Source: Mangrovihabitans endophyticus
GTDB lineage: Bacteria; Actinomycetota; Actinomycetes; Mycobacteriales; Micromonosporaceae
Direction: 5' to 3'
DNA: 64,000 bases
Assembly: GCF_014646155.1 (NCBI RefSeq)
Contig: NZ_BMMX01000006.1
Location: forward strand, 124,001 to 188,000
Numbering within the stretch: the stretch's first letter is position 1; every line of letters begins with the position of its first letter. The position numbers were made by a program, and so were the translations under genes. The notes beneath the pieces were generated by a model, which searched no databases, was not told the DNA's origin, and worked only from the letters and a program-made list of their open reading frames with translations. Shown here piece after piece: positions 45,107 through 54,180 of the stretch.

Positions 45107-45688
45107 TCAGCTCGGCGCGACGATCGGTTCGCCGGTGGTCGCCACCGACGCCGTGCGGAACTCGCGCAGGGCGGCCTCGGTGGTGGCCGCGGAGACGCCA
45201 GCGGTCAGCTCCAGCAGGACGGTGGTGCCGAAACCGGCCGCCACCGCGTCCAGCGCGGTGGCGCGCACGCAGTGGTCGGTGGCGATGCCGACCATCTCGA
45301 CCTCGGTCACGCCGCGCTCCCGCAGCCAGTCCGCCAGCCGCACGCCGGACTCCGTGCTGCCTTCGAAACCGGAGTACGCGGCGGAGTGCCGACCCTTGTG
45401 GAAGACGTCCTCGATCCGGTGGGTGACCAGTTCCGGATGGAACTCGGCACCGTCGGTGCCCACCACGCAGTGGGCGGGCCACGACTCCACGAAGTCGGGA
45501 TGATCGCTGAAGTGGCCGCCGGGGTCGATGTGGTAGTCCTTGGTGGCCACCACGTGGTCCCATCGGTCACCGGCCTTGTCCAGCACCAGTGAGATGCCGG
45601 CGGCCACCGCGGCGCCGCCGGCCACGGCCAGCGAGCCGCCTTCGCAGAAGTCGTTCTGCACGTCGACGATGATCAGAGCGCGGGACAT
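45107..45688 (-). CDS. pncA: Nicotinamidase
   Basis: A 193-residue isochorismatase-fold enzyme that deamidates nicotinamide to nicotinate for NAD salvage. The catalytic triad is Asp in IIVDVQNDF, Lys in VFHKGRHSA and Cys in GIATDHCVRAT; metal ligands are in TKDYHIDPGGHFSDH. The ATG has AGGAG 8 nt upstream. It follows pncB by 11 nt, giving a two-gene Preiss-Handler salvage operon. Confidence 0.95.
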   Translation of the reverse strand: MSRALIIVDVQNDFCEGGSLAVAGGAAVAAGISLVLDKAGDRWDHVVATKDYHIDPGGHFSDHPDFVESWPAHCVVGTDGAEFHPELVTHRIEDVFHKGRHSAAYSGFEGSTESGVRLADWLRERGVTEVEMVGIATDHCVRATALDAVAAGFGTTVLLELTAGVSAATTEAALREFRTASVATTGEPIVAPS

Positions 45689-45699
45689 CGTACGGACTC

Positions 45700-46986
45700 C
45701 TAGATGTTGGTGATGAAGGTGACCGGAATCGCCGGGTCGCCAGCGGAGAGCTTCAGCCCCTCCCACGGGATGGAGATGAGGCACTGGCGCAGGTGCTCCC
45801 GGGAGTCCGCCAGCGTGGGCTGCTCGACGGTCTCACCGCCGGCGACGAACGAGCGCTGCAACAGCCGGTCGTTGGCCTGGTGGTCCGGCACGCCCTGGGA
45901 CACGATGATCTCCTCGATGGCGGTGCCCGTCGGCTTGTGCCGCCGGACCGCGGTCTTGCGGCCACCGACCGTCGCCTTGTGCTCCGAGCGCTTGACCACC
46001 GGGCGCCCGTCCACCTCCACGAGCTTGTAGACCAGACCGGCGGTCGGCGCTCCGGAGCCGGTGACCACGGCCGTACCGGCGCCGTAGAGGTCCACCGGCT
46101 CGGCGGCGAGCGCGGCGATCGAGTGCTCGTCCATGTCGCCGGACACAATGATCTTGGTTTCCGTGGCGCCGAGCGAGTCCAGCAGCTCGCGGGAGTGCTG
46201 CGCGAGCACCGACAGGTCGCCCGAGTCGATGCGGATCGCCCGCAGATCGGGGCCGGCCACCGCGATCGCGTTGCGGATGCCCTGTCCGATGTCGTAGGTG
46301 TCCACCAGCAAGGTGGTGTTCTTGCCGAGCGCGTCGACCTGGGAGGCGAACGCGGCCGGCTCGTCGTCGTGCAACAGCGTGAAGGCGTGCGCCGACGTGC
46401 CGGTGGTCGGAATCCCGTACGCGGCGCCCGCGGCCAGATTGGACGTGGAGGCGAAGCCGGCCAGGTAGGCCGCCCGCGCCGCGGCGACGGCGGACCGCTC
46501 GTGGGTGCGGCGGGAGCCCATCTCGATGATCGGACGCCCGCGTGCCGCGGTCACCATGCGAGCAGCACCCGCCGCCACCGCGCTGTCGTGGTTCAGCACG
46601 GACAACACCAGCGTCTCCAACAGGACGCACTCGGCGAAGCTCCCGGACACGGTGAGCAGCGGAGAACCGGGGAAGAACAGTTCACCCTCGGCGTACCCGT
46701 CGACGTCGCCGGTGAAGCGGTAGTCCGCCAGCCAGTCGGCGGTGGTCCGGTCGACGACTTCGGCCGCACGCAAGAAGTCGATGTCCCGGCCGCTGAAGCG
46801 GAAGCCCCGGATCAGCTCGATGAGGCGGCCGGTGCCGGCCACGACGCCGTACCGTCGGCCGATCGGCAGTCGTCGGGCGAACACCTCGAACACGCAGCGG
46901 CGACCGGCCGTGCCGTCCTTGAGCGCTGCGTTGATCATGGTCAGCTCGTACTGGTCGGTCAGCATCGCGGGGGCGTAATCCGTCAC
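45700..46986 (-). CDS. pncB: Nicotinate phosphoribosyltransferase
   Basis: A 428-residue enzyme that converts nicotinate and PRPP to nicotinate mononucleotide with ATP. Recognisable parts are MLTDQYELTMINAAL at the start, RRCVFEVFARRLP, the active-site region with GSRRTHERSAV, and IRIDSGDLSVLAQ and IIVSGDMDEHSI in the barrel. The GTG start sits behind GAGGG; a longer N-terminus is unlikely by family comparison. It is the first gene of the pncB-pncA operon and lies 10 nt from the LuxR-family gene upstream, which may be co-transcribed. Confidence 0.94.
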   Translation of the reverse strand: MTDYAPAMLTDQYELTMINAALKDGTAGRRCVFEVFARRLPIGRRYGVVAGTGRLIELIRGFRFSGRDIDFLRAAEVVDRTTADWLADYRFTGDVDGYAEGELFFPGSPLLTVSGSFAECVLLETLVLSVLNHDSAVAAGAARMVTAARGRPIIEMGSRRTHERSAVAAARAAYLAGFASTSNLAAGAAYGIPTTGTSAHAFTLLHDDEPAAFASQVDALGKNTTLLVDTYDIGQGIRNAIAVAGPDLRAIRIDSGDLSVLAQHSRELLDSLGATETKIIVSGDMDEHSIAALAAEPVDLYGAGTAVVTGSGAPTAGLVYKLVEVDGRPVVKRSEHKATVGGRKTAVRRHKPTGTAIEEIIVSQGVPDHQANDRLLQRSFVAGGETVEQPTLADSREHLRQCLISIPWEGLKLSAGDPAIPVTFITNI

Positions 46987-46996
46987 GCCCTCAACT

Positions 46997-49603
46997 TTAT
47001 TGAAGCTTCGGCAGCGATCGCAGCGCCGGTGCCAGCTCACCCCGCCGGTTCACGCCCAGCTTGCCGTAGACCCGCTGCAGATGGTTCTCCACCGTGCGCG
47101 GCGATAGGTAGAGCGCGTCCGCGATTTCCTTGCTCTTGGCACCGTCCGCCGCCAGCTCGGCCACCTGGCGTTCCCGGCTGGTCAGCGACGGGCCGACGGT
47201 CCGCAGCGCGGGGGTGCGCATGGTGTCGCAGCGCGCCAGGATGTCGCCGAGCAGCGTGCTGGCGGCCAGCGCCTGCGGATCCCGGGCGGCGCGGAAGGTG
47301 CGGGCGGCGACCGCCGCGGCCTCCGCCGCGAAGACCATGTATCCGTGCGCCTGCAGCTCGCGGGACACCGCGAGCAACTGCTCGCCGCAACCATCGGCGG
47401 CGGCTCGGGTGTGCCGCAGCATCATCGCCGTCATCCGGGTGCCGGGCGTGCCGGCCAGCAAGGTGCTCATCCGGGCGGCGGCCAGTTCCGGCCGGCCGAG
47501 ACGGGTCAAGTCGTACAGGGCCAGCAGCTCGTGTCCGTGGAAGCCATCCGTGCGCAGCCGGATGATCAACTCAAGGAGATGGCGGATCGCGGTGGGCACG
47601 TCGCCGGCGCACGCCGCGGTCCACACCCGGGCCTGAGAACGCCACGGGTAGTACAGGCCAGCGCAGCTCGCGTCGGCCCCGTCGGCGACCGCCATCGACT
47701 CGTGGGCCAGATCGATGTCACCACGAATGGCGGCGGCGTTGGCCCGCGCCGCGTGGGCGTTGCCGTCGTACAGCCGGTTCGCACTCAACGCCGCGCACGC
47801 CTGGTTGGTGGCCTGCAACGCCTCGCCGGTGCGCCCCCGCAGCCAGGCGGCGTGTGCCTGGAGGAGGGAGATCCATCCGGCGCCGACGCCGAATCCGCCG
47901 GTATGCGCCAGGCCGGCGAACTCGGCAGCCAGGATCTCGTCGATGCCGTCCAGGTCGTAGGTGATGCTGACGCGCGTGCCGAGCGCGATGGGCAGCGCGA
48001 ATCCGAGCGCCGGAGCGTCCCAGCGCCACGCGGAGGTGTTCGTGGTGACGTCCGCGATCAGGTCGGTGGCGGTGGCCGGGTCGCCTCCGGTGGCGGCGAG
48101 GAAGGCGAGCACGCAGCGGGCGATGTCGCGGGTCGGTGCGTCCGCGGCCGGGTCGGTCAGCGCCCGCGTGGCCCCGGCGCGGGCCGGGGTCAACTGGCGC
48201 ATCTGCAGCCGCATCAGCGCTTCCACGGCGGTCATCCGGGCGCCGTCGCCCGGGTCGTCGGCGGCGACGGCGCCGAGCCGGTCCGGCGCGTCGGTGCGGC
48301 CCAGCCCCCAGAACGCGACCGAGGCGTGCGCGGTGCGCAGCCGCGCGCCGGCGGCCTGGCGGGTCTCGGCGGCGTCCAGCACGGCCACGGCGCGCTCCGG
48401 CTGGTCGGCGAAGAGCAGCGCGGTGGCGACAAGTTCGGAAGCCGGGTATCCGGCCCCGGCGTCGCCGGCCGCCTCGCCCAGGCGTTGCGCGAGTTCGAGG
48501 TCGAAGCGGGCGAAGGCCTGCGCCGCCGCGTCGAGCAGCCGGCCACCGTCCATCCGGGTGCCCGAGTCGATCCGCCACACCGCGGTGCGGAGCAGGTCGC
48601 CGCGGCGCCGGGCGCCGGTGCCGTCGACCATGTCCGCGAGCGTTGCGAGCAGGCGCCGACCGCGGGTGCGCGGGCATCCGCGGCGGACCACCTCGCCGTA
48701 CAGCGGGTGGCCCAGGTGCACGTTGCGCCGCCGACCGTCGTCCAGCACGGTGATCAGCCCGCGTTCCTCGGCGGCCTCGACATCGTCGGCGTCGGTCGCG
48801 TCCAGCAGCGCGCTGAGGCCGATCGGTTCGCCGAACGCGACCAGCTCCAGCACTTGCCGCACGCCCGGGGTCAGCGTGCCGATCCGGGTGTCCACCAGGT
48901 CGGCCAGGCTGGGCGCCAGGCACAGCCTGCCGGTCCAGCGCCAGACGCCGTACGACTCGGTCATCTCTGAGCCGTCGGCCGCTGCCATCACCAGTTCGCG
49001 CAGCAGCAGGGGATTCCCGCCGGCCAACCGCACGAGCCGATCGGCCGAGCCGGCATGCACCGGACCGCCCAGCATCGCGGCGAGCAGTTCCGCGCTCTCC
49101 CCGGCCGTCAGCGGACGCAACTCGGCGTGCCGGACCAGCCCTTCGGTCCACAGCGACATCAAGGGCGACGGCACCCGTTCGGCGGTGCGTACCGTGCCGA
49201 GCAGCGTGGCACCCTCGCGGACCAGCAGATGCACCAGGGCGGCGGAGGGCGGGTCCAGCAGATGGAGATCGTCGACGGCGAGCACGAGGGGCCGCTCGCC
49301 GGCTTCGGCGTGGAGGGTGTCGACGGCCCAGCGCAGCAGTCCGGCGGGGGACAGCCCGGTGGGTTGGCCGGGTGGCAGCATTTGCGCGACGCCGCCGAAC
49401 GGCAGGCCCGAGCTGGCGAGGGTGGCGGTGGCCACATGCACCGCGTATTGGCAGCTCGGGAGGGCAGCGACGACTTCCTGCAGGAGCCGGCTCTTGCCGA
49501 GCCCGGCGGTGCCGCTGAGGACGAGGCCGCGGCCGGGACCGGTTACGGCGCTGGTCAGCCGGGACTTTTCGTCGTCGCGTCCCACGAAGACCCAAAGTCC
49601 CAC
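46997..49603 (-). CDS. LAL-family LuxR transcriptional regulator
   Basis: An 868-residue large ATP-binding regulator of the LuxR family. The N-terminal STAND ATPase has FVGRDDEKSRL, Walker A SGTAGLGKSRLLQEV and Walker B LVLAVDDLHLLDP. Helical TPR-like repeats fill the centre. The C-terminal helix-turn-helix is LTSRERQVAELAADG followed by SKEIADALYLSPRTVENHL. Such proteins activate secondary metabolism or sugar uptake genes. The GTG start lacks a ribosome binding site. The stop is 10 nt from pncB, so it may lie in the same transcript, although a functional link to NAD salvage is not known. Confidence 0.93.
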   Translation of the reverse strand: MGLWVFVGRDDEKSRLTSAVTGPGRGLVLSGTAGLGKSRLLQEVVAALPSCQYAVHVATATLASSGLPFGGVAQMLPPGQPTGLSPAGLLRWAVDTLHAEAGERPLVLAVDDLHLLDPPSAALVHLLVREGATLLGTVRTAERVPSPLMSLWTEGLVRHAELRPLTAGESAELLAAMLGGPVHAGSADRLVRLAGGNPLLLRELVMAAADGSEMTESYGVWRWTGRLCLAPSLADLVDTRIGTLTPGVRQVLELVAFGEPIGLSALLDATDADDVEAAEERGLITVLDDGRRRNVHLGHPLYGEVVRRGCPRTRGRRLLATLADMVDGTGARRRGDLLRTAVWRIDSGTRMDGGRLLDAAAQAFARFDLELAQRLGEAAGDAGAGYPASELVATALLFADQPERAVAVLDAAETRQAAGARLRTAHASVAFWGLGRTDAPDRLGAVAADDPGDGARMTAVEALMRLQMRQLTPARAGATRALTDPAADAPTRDIARCVLAFLAATGGDPATATDLIADVTTNTSAWRWDAPALGFALPIALGTRVSITYDLDGIDEILAAEFAGLAHTGGFGVGAGWISLLQAHAAWLRGRTGEALQATNQACAALSANRLYDGNAHAARANAAAIRGDIDLAHESMAVADGADASCAGLYYPWRSQARVWTAACAGDVPTAIRHLLELIIRLRTDGFHGHELLALYDLTRLGRPELAAARMSTLLAGTPGTRMTAMMLRHTRAAADGCGEQLLAVSRELQAHGYMVFAAEAAAVAARTFRAARDPQALAASTLLGDILARCDTMRTPALRTVGPSLTSRERQVAELAADGAKSKEIADALYLSPRTVENHLQRVYGKLGVNRRGELAPALRSLPKLQ

Positions 49604-49921
49604 CGAAGCAGCATATCGAGATCCGTCATGCTGGTGTCACTGGCTGTACCGATAATGACAATGAGTAGGTCTTCCGGTGGTGCTGAGTAGCCCGGTGGGT
49701 GTCGGTGCCCCCGCGACGGATCGTACGGTCGCCATACCGGCGAACGTGCCCGGATCCGCCTGGCGGGGCGGATCCGGGCGCCCGGCGCCGCCCGAGCGGC
49801 GCCGTGGCCGGCGAAGCGGGGGCCGCCCGCGCATCCGCGACCGGGCGAGAAGTCGCAGCCCGGAGCGGCTGCCGTCGGCGGGTCGGGACGCCCGCCCCGG
49901 CCGCGTGGCACGATAGGGGCC
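49604..49921. other. 318-nt divergent intergenic region with a strong hairpin
   Basis: It separates the LuxR-family gene from clpS and must contain both promoters. It holds a 13-bp perfect stem (49748-49760 with 49767-49779, GCCCGGATCCGCC arm) and a nearby GGCGCCG/CGGCGCC repeat. No gene is evident. Confidence 0.55.
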
Positions 49922-50212
49922 ATGGCGTTACCTCAGGTCGCTCCCGTCGAGATGCCGGAGATCGAGGAGGTTCCGCTTGGCGAACGCCAGTGGGTGACGA
50001 TCGTCTGGGACGATCCGGTGAACCTGATGTCGTACGTCACCTGGGTGTTTCAGAAGTTGTTCGGCTACAGCTACGACAAGGCCGAGCAGCTCATGATGGA
50101 AGTGCACAACAAGGGCAAAGCGGTCGTCTCCATCGGTACGCGAGAGCGCATGGAGATGGACGCCAACCAGCTTCACGGCTACGGCCTGTGGGCAACTGTC
50201 GACAGAGCGTGA
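49922..50212 (+). CDS. clpS: ATP-dependent Clp protease adaptor ClpS
   Basis: A 96-residue N-recognin adaptor. The core [20 protein letters not shown], then [20 protein letters not shown] and [18 protein letters not shown] are diagnostic: the acidic DDPVN and the Met of the hydrophobic pocket bind N-degron residues and deliver substrates to ClpC/ClpA. The gene starts a block matching the Mycobacterium Rv1331 onward order. Its ATG follows a GGGGCC stretch with only a weak site. Confidence 0.96.
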   Translation: MALPQVAPVEMPEIEEVPLGERQWVTIVWDDPVNLMSYVTWVFQKLFGYSYDKAEQLMMEVHNKGKAVVSIGTRERMEMDANQLHGYGLWATVDRA

Positions 50213-50231
50213 CTGGCGGGTGGGTAACAGC

Positions 50232-50735
50232 ATGTTCCGACGCAGCGGTCAGGTCTGCGTGGCGACGTTCGCCGTGGACGAGGTGCGTGTGCTGCGCAAA
50301 GTCGCCGGCGAGGTGATCGGTCTGCTGACCGACGGTTTCGAGCACGGCGACCCGGTGGTGGACCGGCTCTTCCCGGACATCTATCCGGAGATGCCCGCCG
50401 ACTCCGCCGACTTCCGGCTCTACACCGAGGGCGAACTGAAGACCGGGAAGATCGACCAGGCGGGCGCGATTCTGGCCGCGCTGCCGGATGGTGACGGCCC
50501 CAGCGAGGTCCGGCTCGACGCCGAGACGGCGGAGGCCTGGTTGCGCGCCATCAACGACGCGCGGCTGGCCATGGGCACCCGGCTCGACATTCGCGCCGAC
50601 ACCGATCTCGGCGCCGAACTGGACGACGCGGCGGTGCACGATCCCGCGTCCAGCCGGGTCTTCCAGCTCTCCGTCTATGCGTACCTCGGATATCTGCAGG
50701 AATCCCTGCTGAACGCGTTGATCACCCGGCGTTGA
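50232..50735 (+). CDS. DUF2017 protein
   Basis: A 167-residue helical protein of the DUF2017 family, which always follows clpS in actinobacteria (Rv1332 in M. tuberculosis). It opens MFRRSGQVCVATFAVDEVRV and contains AEAWLRAINDARLAMGTRLDI and FQLSVYAYLGYLQESLLNAL. The function is unknown; an accessory role for the Clp adaptor is inferred from the fixed neighbourhood. The ATG is preferred over a GTG four codons upstream because GGTGGG lies at a better distance. Confidence 0.88.
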   Translation: MFRRSGQVCVATFAVDEVRVLRKVAGEVIGLLTDGFEHGDPVVDRLFPDIYPEMPADSADFRLYTEGELKTGKIDQAGAILAALPDGDGPSEVRLDAETAEAWLRAINDARLAMGTRLDIRADTDLGAELDDAAVHDPASSRVFQLSVYAYLGYLQESLLNALITRR

Positions 50736-50808
50736 CGGGAGTCTGCCGGATCGGCGTGTGGGCACCGACACCTCGGTGTGCCCGACGGGTCACGGTAGGG
50801 TGGTGCGT

Positions 50809-51231
50809 GTGCTGACCATCGACAGCGCGATCATCGATGCGATCGTCGCCCACGCCCGCCGGGACCACCCCGACGAGGCCTGTGGTGTCGTCGCCGGGCC
50901 GATCGGCCGGGACCTGCCGGCGCGGCACATCCGGATGGAGAACGCGGCCCGGTCGATGACCTTCTACGAGTTCGACTCGATGGAGCATTTGCGCGTCTGG
51001 CGCGAGATGGACGACAACGACGAGGAGCCGGTGGTGATCTACCACTCGCACACCGCGACGGAGGCGTACCCGTCCCGCACCGACGTGTCGTTCGCCGGTG
51101 AGCCCGGCGCGCATTATCTGCTGGTGTCGACCCGTGAACCGGATTCCGAGGAAATCCGTTCGTTCCGTATCGTGGACGGCGTGGTGACCGAGGAAGAGGT
51201 CAACATCGTGGATGCGACGGTTGACGCATGA
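50809..51231 (+). CDS. mec: JAMM metallopeptidase Mec (CysO-cysteine peptidase)
   Basis: A 140-residue M67-family peptidase. The zinc site is the JAMM pattern: Glu in DEACGVVAG, then YHSHTATEAYPSRTDVS giving HxHx7Sx2D. In M. tuberculosis Mec+ releases cysteine from the CysO-Cys adduct; the gene order mec-cysO-cysM here is the same. Because CysO carries extra residues after its diglycine, Mec is also a candidate for trimming that tail. The start is a GTG with AGGGTGG upstream; GTG codons a few residues earlier are possible. Confidence 0.92.
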   Translation: MLTIDSAIIDAIVAHARRDHPDEACGVVAGPIGRDLPARHIRMENAARSMTFYEFDSMEHLRVWREMDDNDEEPVVIYHSHTATEAYPSRTDVSFAGEPGAHYLLVSTREPDSEEIRSFRIVDGVVTEEEVNIVDATVDA

Positions 51232-51354
51232 TGGTGAGTCCCGTGCAGTCGTACATGTTTGGGCAGAGCCCGGTGTCGGTCTTCTACGAGTGTCGCTGAG
51301 CGATCGCTCGCAGCCCGGCCTGTCCAGAGAACGACAATAGGAGCATCATCTTCC

Positions 51355-51693
51355 ATGGCTATCGAAGTTCGCATTCCTACCATCCTGCGCTCTTACACCG
51401 GCGGCGCCAAGGTCGTCGAAGGCTCCGGTGACACGCTCGGCGGTCTCCTCGACGACCTGGACGCCCGGCACAACGGGCTGAAGGGCCGCCTGGTCACCGC
51501 CGAGGGCGGTCTGCACCGCTTCGTCAATGTCTACGTCAACGACGAGGACATCCGGTTCCTCGGTGGACTGGACGCCAAGCTGTCCGACGGCGACTCCATC
51601 ACGATCCTGCCGGCCGTGGCCGGCGGCGCGCTCGGCTTCGTGGCGGCGGCTGCGATCGCCGGACAGCGCGCCGCGGCCCGCACCGGGCGGTAA
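51355..51693 (+). CDS. cysO: Sulfur carrier CysO with C-terminal extension
   Basis: A 112-residue MoaD/ThiS-type carrier. The ubiquitin-like fold runs through residues ~1-91 (MAIEVRIPTILRSYTGG; VNVYVNDEDIRFLGGL; DSITILPAVAGG), matching CysO, which is thiocarboxylated at its C-terminal glycine and hands sulfur to O-phosphoserine on CysM. Unlike the usual CysO, the Gly90-Gly91 pair is followed by 21 more residues (starting ALGFVAAAAIAG, ending in a basic ARTGR). The diglycine is therefore buried until the tail is removed. The ATG has AGGAG about 11 nt upstream. It is 6 nt from cysM. Confidence 0.9.
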   Translation: MAIEVRIPTILRSYTGGAKVVEGSGDTLGGLLDDLDARHNGLKGRLVTAEGGLHRFVNVYVNDEDIRFLGGLDAKLSDGDSITILPAVAGGALGFVAAAAIAGQRAAARTGR

Positions 51694-52665
<972 letters not shown>

Positions 52666-52741
52666 GGGGTCCGGGACCGCGTCGCGACGGCCGCGCGCTC
52701 GTGTGGGCGTTGGCGAGCCGTCGCGACGCGGAGGTGATTCG

Positions 52742-53134
52742 TCAGTAGGCGATCGCGATGAGCACGTCGGCGGCCAATGGCACCGACGCGGCAAGCAGCA
52801 GTACGTAGGGCAGCGCCCGCCGGTGGATGGACAGAAACCCACCCACCGCCAGCGCCACGCTCAGCAGGCCGGCCAGCACCAGCACCGGGGCGTACCAGCC
52901 GGGCGGTCGGCCGGCGATGGTGGACACCGCGGCGACCAGGCCCACCCCGACCGCCACCATGCCGAGCGCGCTCGCGAGCAGCGACATGAGCAGCAACCGG
53001 CGGTTGCCCGGTGCCGGGTCGTGCACCGCCGGAAAGCGGAACAGGCTCTGCTCCGCGGCGGGTTCCGGCGTGCCGTGTGTCGATTCCCAGCCGAAGGGAA
53101 GTACCCCGGTGGGTGAGTCCAGTTCGGTTGTCAC
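52742..53134 (-). CDS. Small membrane protein
   Basis: A 130-residue protein with a polar N-terminus (~50 residues) and three to four predicted membrane helices (LLLMSLLASALGMVAVGVGL; WYAPVLVLAGLLSVALAVGG; YVLLLAASVPLAADVLIAI). Family and role are not recognised. The GTG start is preferred over an ATG four codons upstream because GGGAGG overlaps that ATG and sits 4 nt from the GTG. It is in the place where rhomboid and murI lie in the mycobacterial order, but resembles neither. Confidence 0.72.
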   Translation of the reverse strand: MTTELDSPTGVLPFGWESTHGTPEPAAEQSLFRFPAVHDPAPGNRRLLLMSLLASALGMVAVGVGLVAAVSTIAGRPPGWYAPVLVLAGLLSVALAVGGFLSIHRRALPYVLLLAASVPLAADVLIAIAY

Positions 53135-53239
53135 TGCGCCTCCCATGCATCCGTGATGGTCTTTACGCTGTGCAACGCATGCGACTCACGGCGCGTAACG
53201 CGCAGACAGAGGCCGAGGTCACGGAGTGTGTGATGTACG

Positions 53240-53257
53240 TTGTCGATTTTGCGACAA
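53240..53257. promoter_or_regulatory. Possible operator, TTGTCG-N6-CGACAA
   Basis: A 6-bp inverted repeat with a 6-nt AT-rich centre lies in the 265-nt space between the divergent membrane-protein and phosphodiesterase genes, within an AT-richer patch. It is a plausible regulator site; nothing identifies the protein. Confidence 0.35.
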
Positions 53258-53399
53258 ATCCATCAGACATTTACCGGGTGCGCTGGTCACGGCGTACGCT
53301 TCGCTGCGTGATTGGCTGGTCTGATGTGATCTTGACGGGCCGGTCTTCCGGAGGCGCCGGGCGAGCCGTCCCGACCCTGCGTGAGTCAGAGGGACCTGC

Positions 53400-54146
53400 A
53401 TGCGACTGACCGTCCTCGGCTGTGCCGGCAGTTTCCCGGGCCCCGAGTCGGCATGCTCTGCCTACCTCGTGGAAGCCCAGGGTTTCCGGCTCCTCATCGA
53501 CTTCGGATCGGGGTCGCTGTCGGCACTTCAGCGCTACGCGGATCTCAACAGTGTCGATGCGATCGTGATCACGCATCTGCATTGCGATCACATGCTCGAC
53601 GCCTGTGCGTACGTGGTGGTCCGTCGCTACGATCCGTCAGGACCGCGTCCGCCGGTTCCGGTTTACGCGCCGCTGGGTGCCGCCGAGCGGATCGCCGGGG
53701 CCTACAGCTCCGAGGCGGAACCGGTCGACGACGTCTACACGTTCTACGGTCTTGAGCCGGGGACGTTCCCGATCGGCCCCTTCGCGGTCACCGTCGACAG
53801 GGTCAACCATCCCATCGAGACGTACGGCGTCCGCGTCGAGCACGGTGGGCGAGTGCTTGCCTACTCCTCGGACACGGCGCCCTGTGAGGCGCTGCTGCGC
53901 CTGGCCCAGAACGCCGACCTCTTCCTCTGTGAAGCGAGCTACCTGGACGGCGTGGACAACCCCCCTGACCTGCATCTCACCGGCGGGGAGGCAGGTGAGG
54001 CGGCGACCAAGGCAGAGGTCGGCAAGTTATTGCTGACCCACCTCGTTCCGGCGTGGGTCAGTGAGGCTTCTACTGTGGAGGCCGCTTGTGCGGCATATGA
54101 GGGACCGGTGGAGGTGGTTCGCCCCGGTTCCCGCTACGATCTCTGA
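53400..54146 (+). CDS. MBL-fold phosphodiesterase (Rv1339-like, cyclic-AMP type)
   Basis: A 248-residue RNase Z-like hydrolase. Metal ligands are THLHCDHML (HxHxDH), a His in VNHPIETYG, Asp in YSSDTAPC and a final His in LLLTHLVPAW. Position between cysM and rph, and the sequence MRLTVLGCAGSFPGPESACS, match Rv1339, described as an atypical class II cAMP phosphodiesterase. No signal peptide is present. That it hydrolyses cAMP here is inference from orthology. Confidence 0.85.
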   Translation: MRLTVLGCAGSFPGPESACSAYLVEAQGFRLLIDFGSGSLSALQRYADLNSVDAIVITHLHCDHMLDACAYVVVRRYDPSGPRPPVPVYAPLGAAERIAGAYSSEAEPVDDVYTFYGLEPGTFPIGPFAVTVDRVNHPIETYGVRVEHGGRVLAYSSDTAPCEALLRLAQNADLFLCEASYLDGVDNPPDLHLTGGEAGEAATKAEVGKLLLTHLVPAWVSEASTVEAACAAYEGPVEVVRPGSRYDL

Positions 54147-54180
54147 GCCCCCCGGCTCCGGAAATTTGGAGTGGCCTGCT

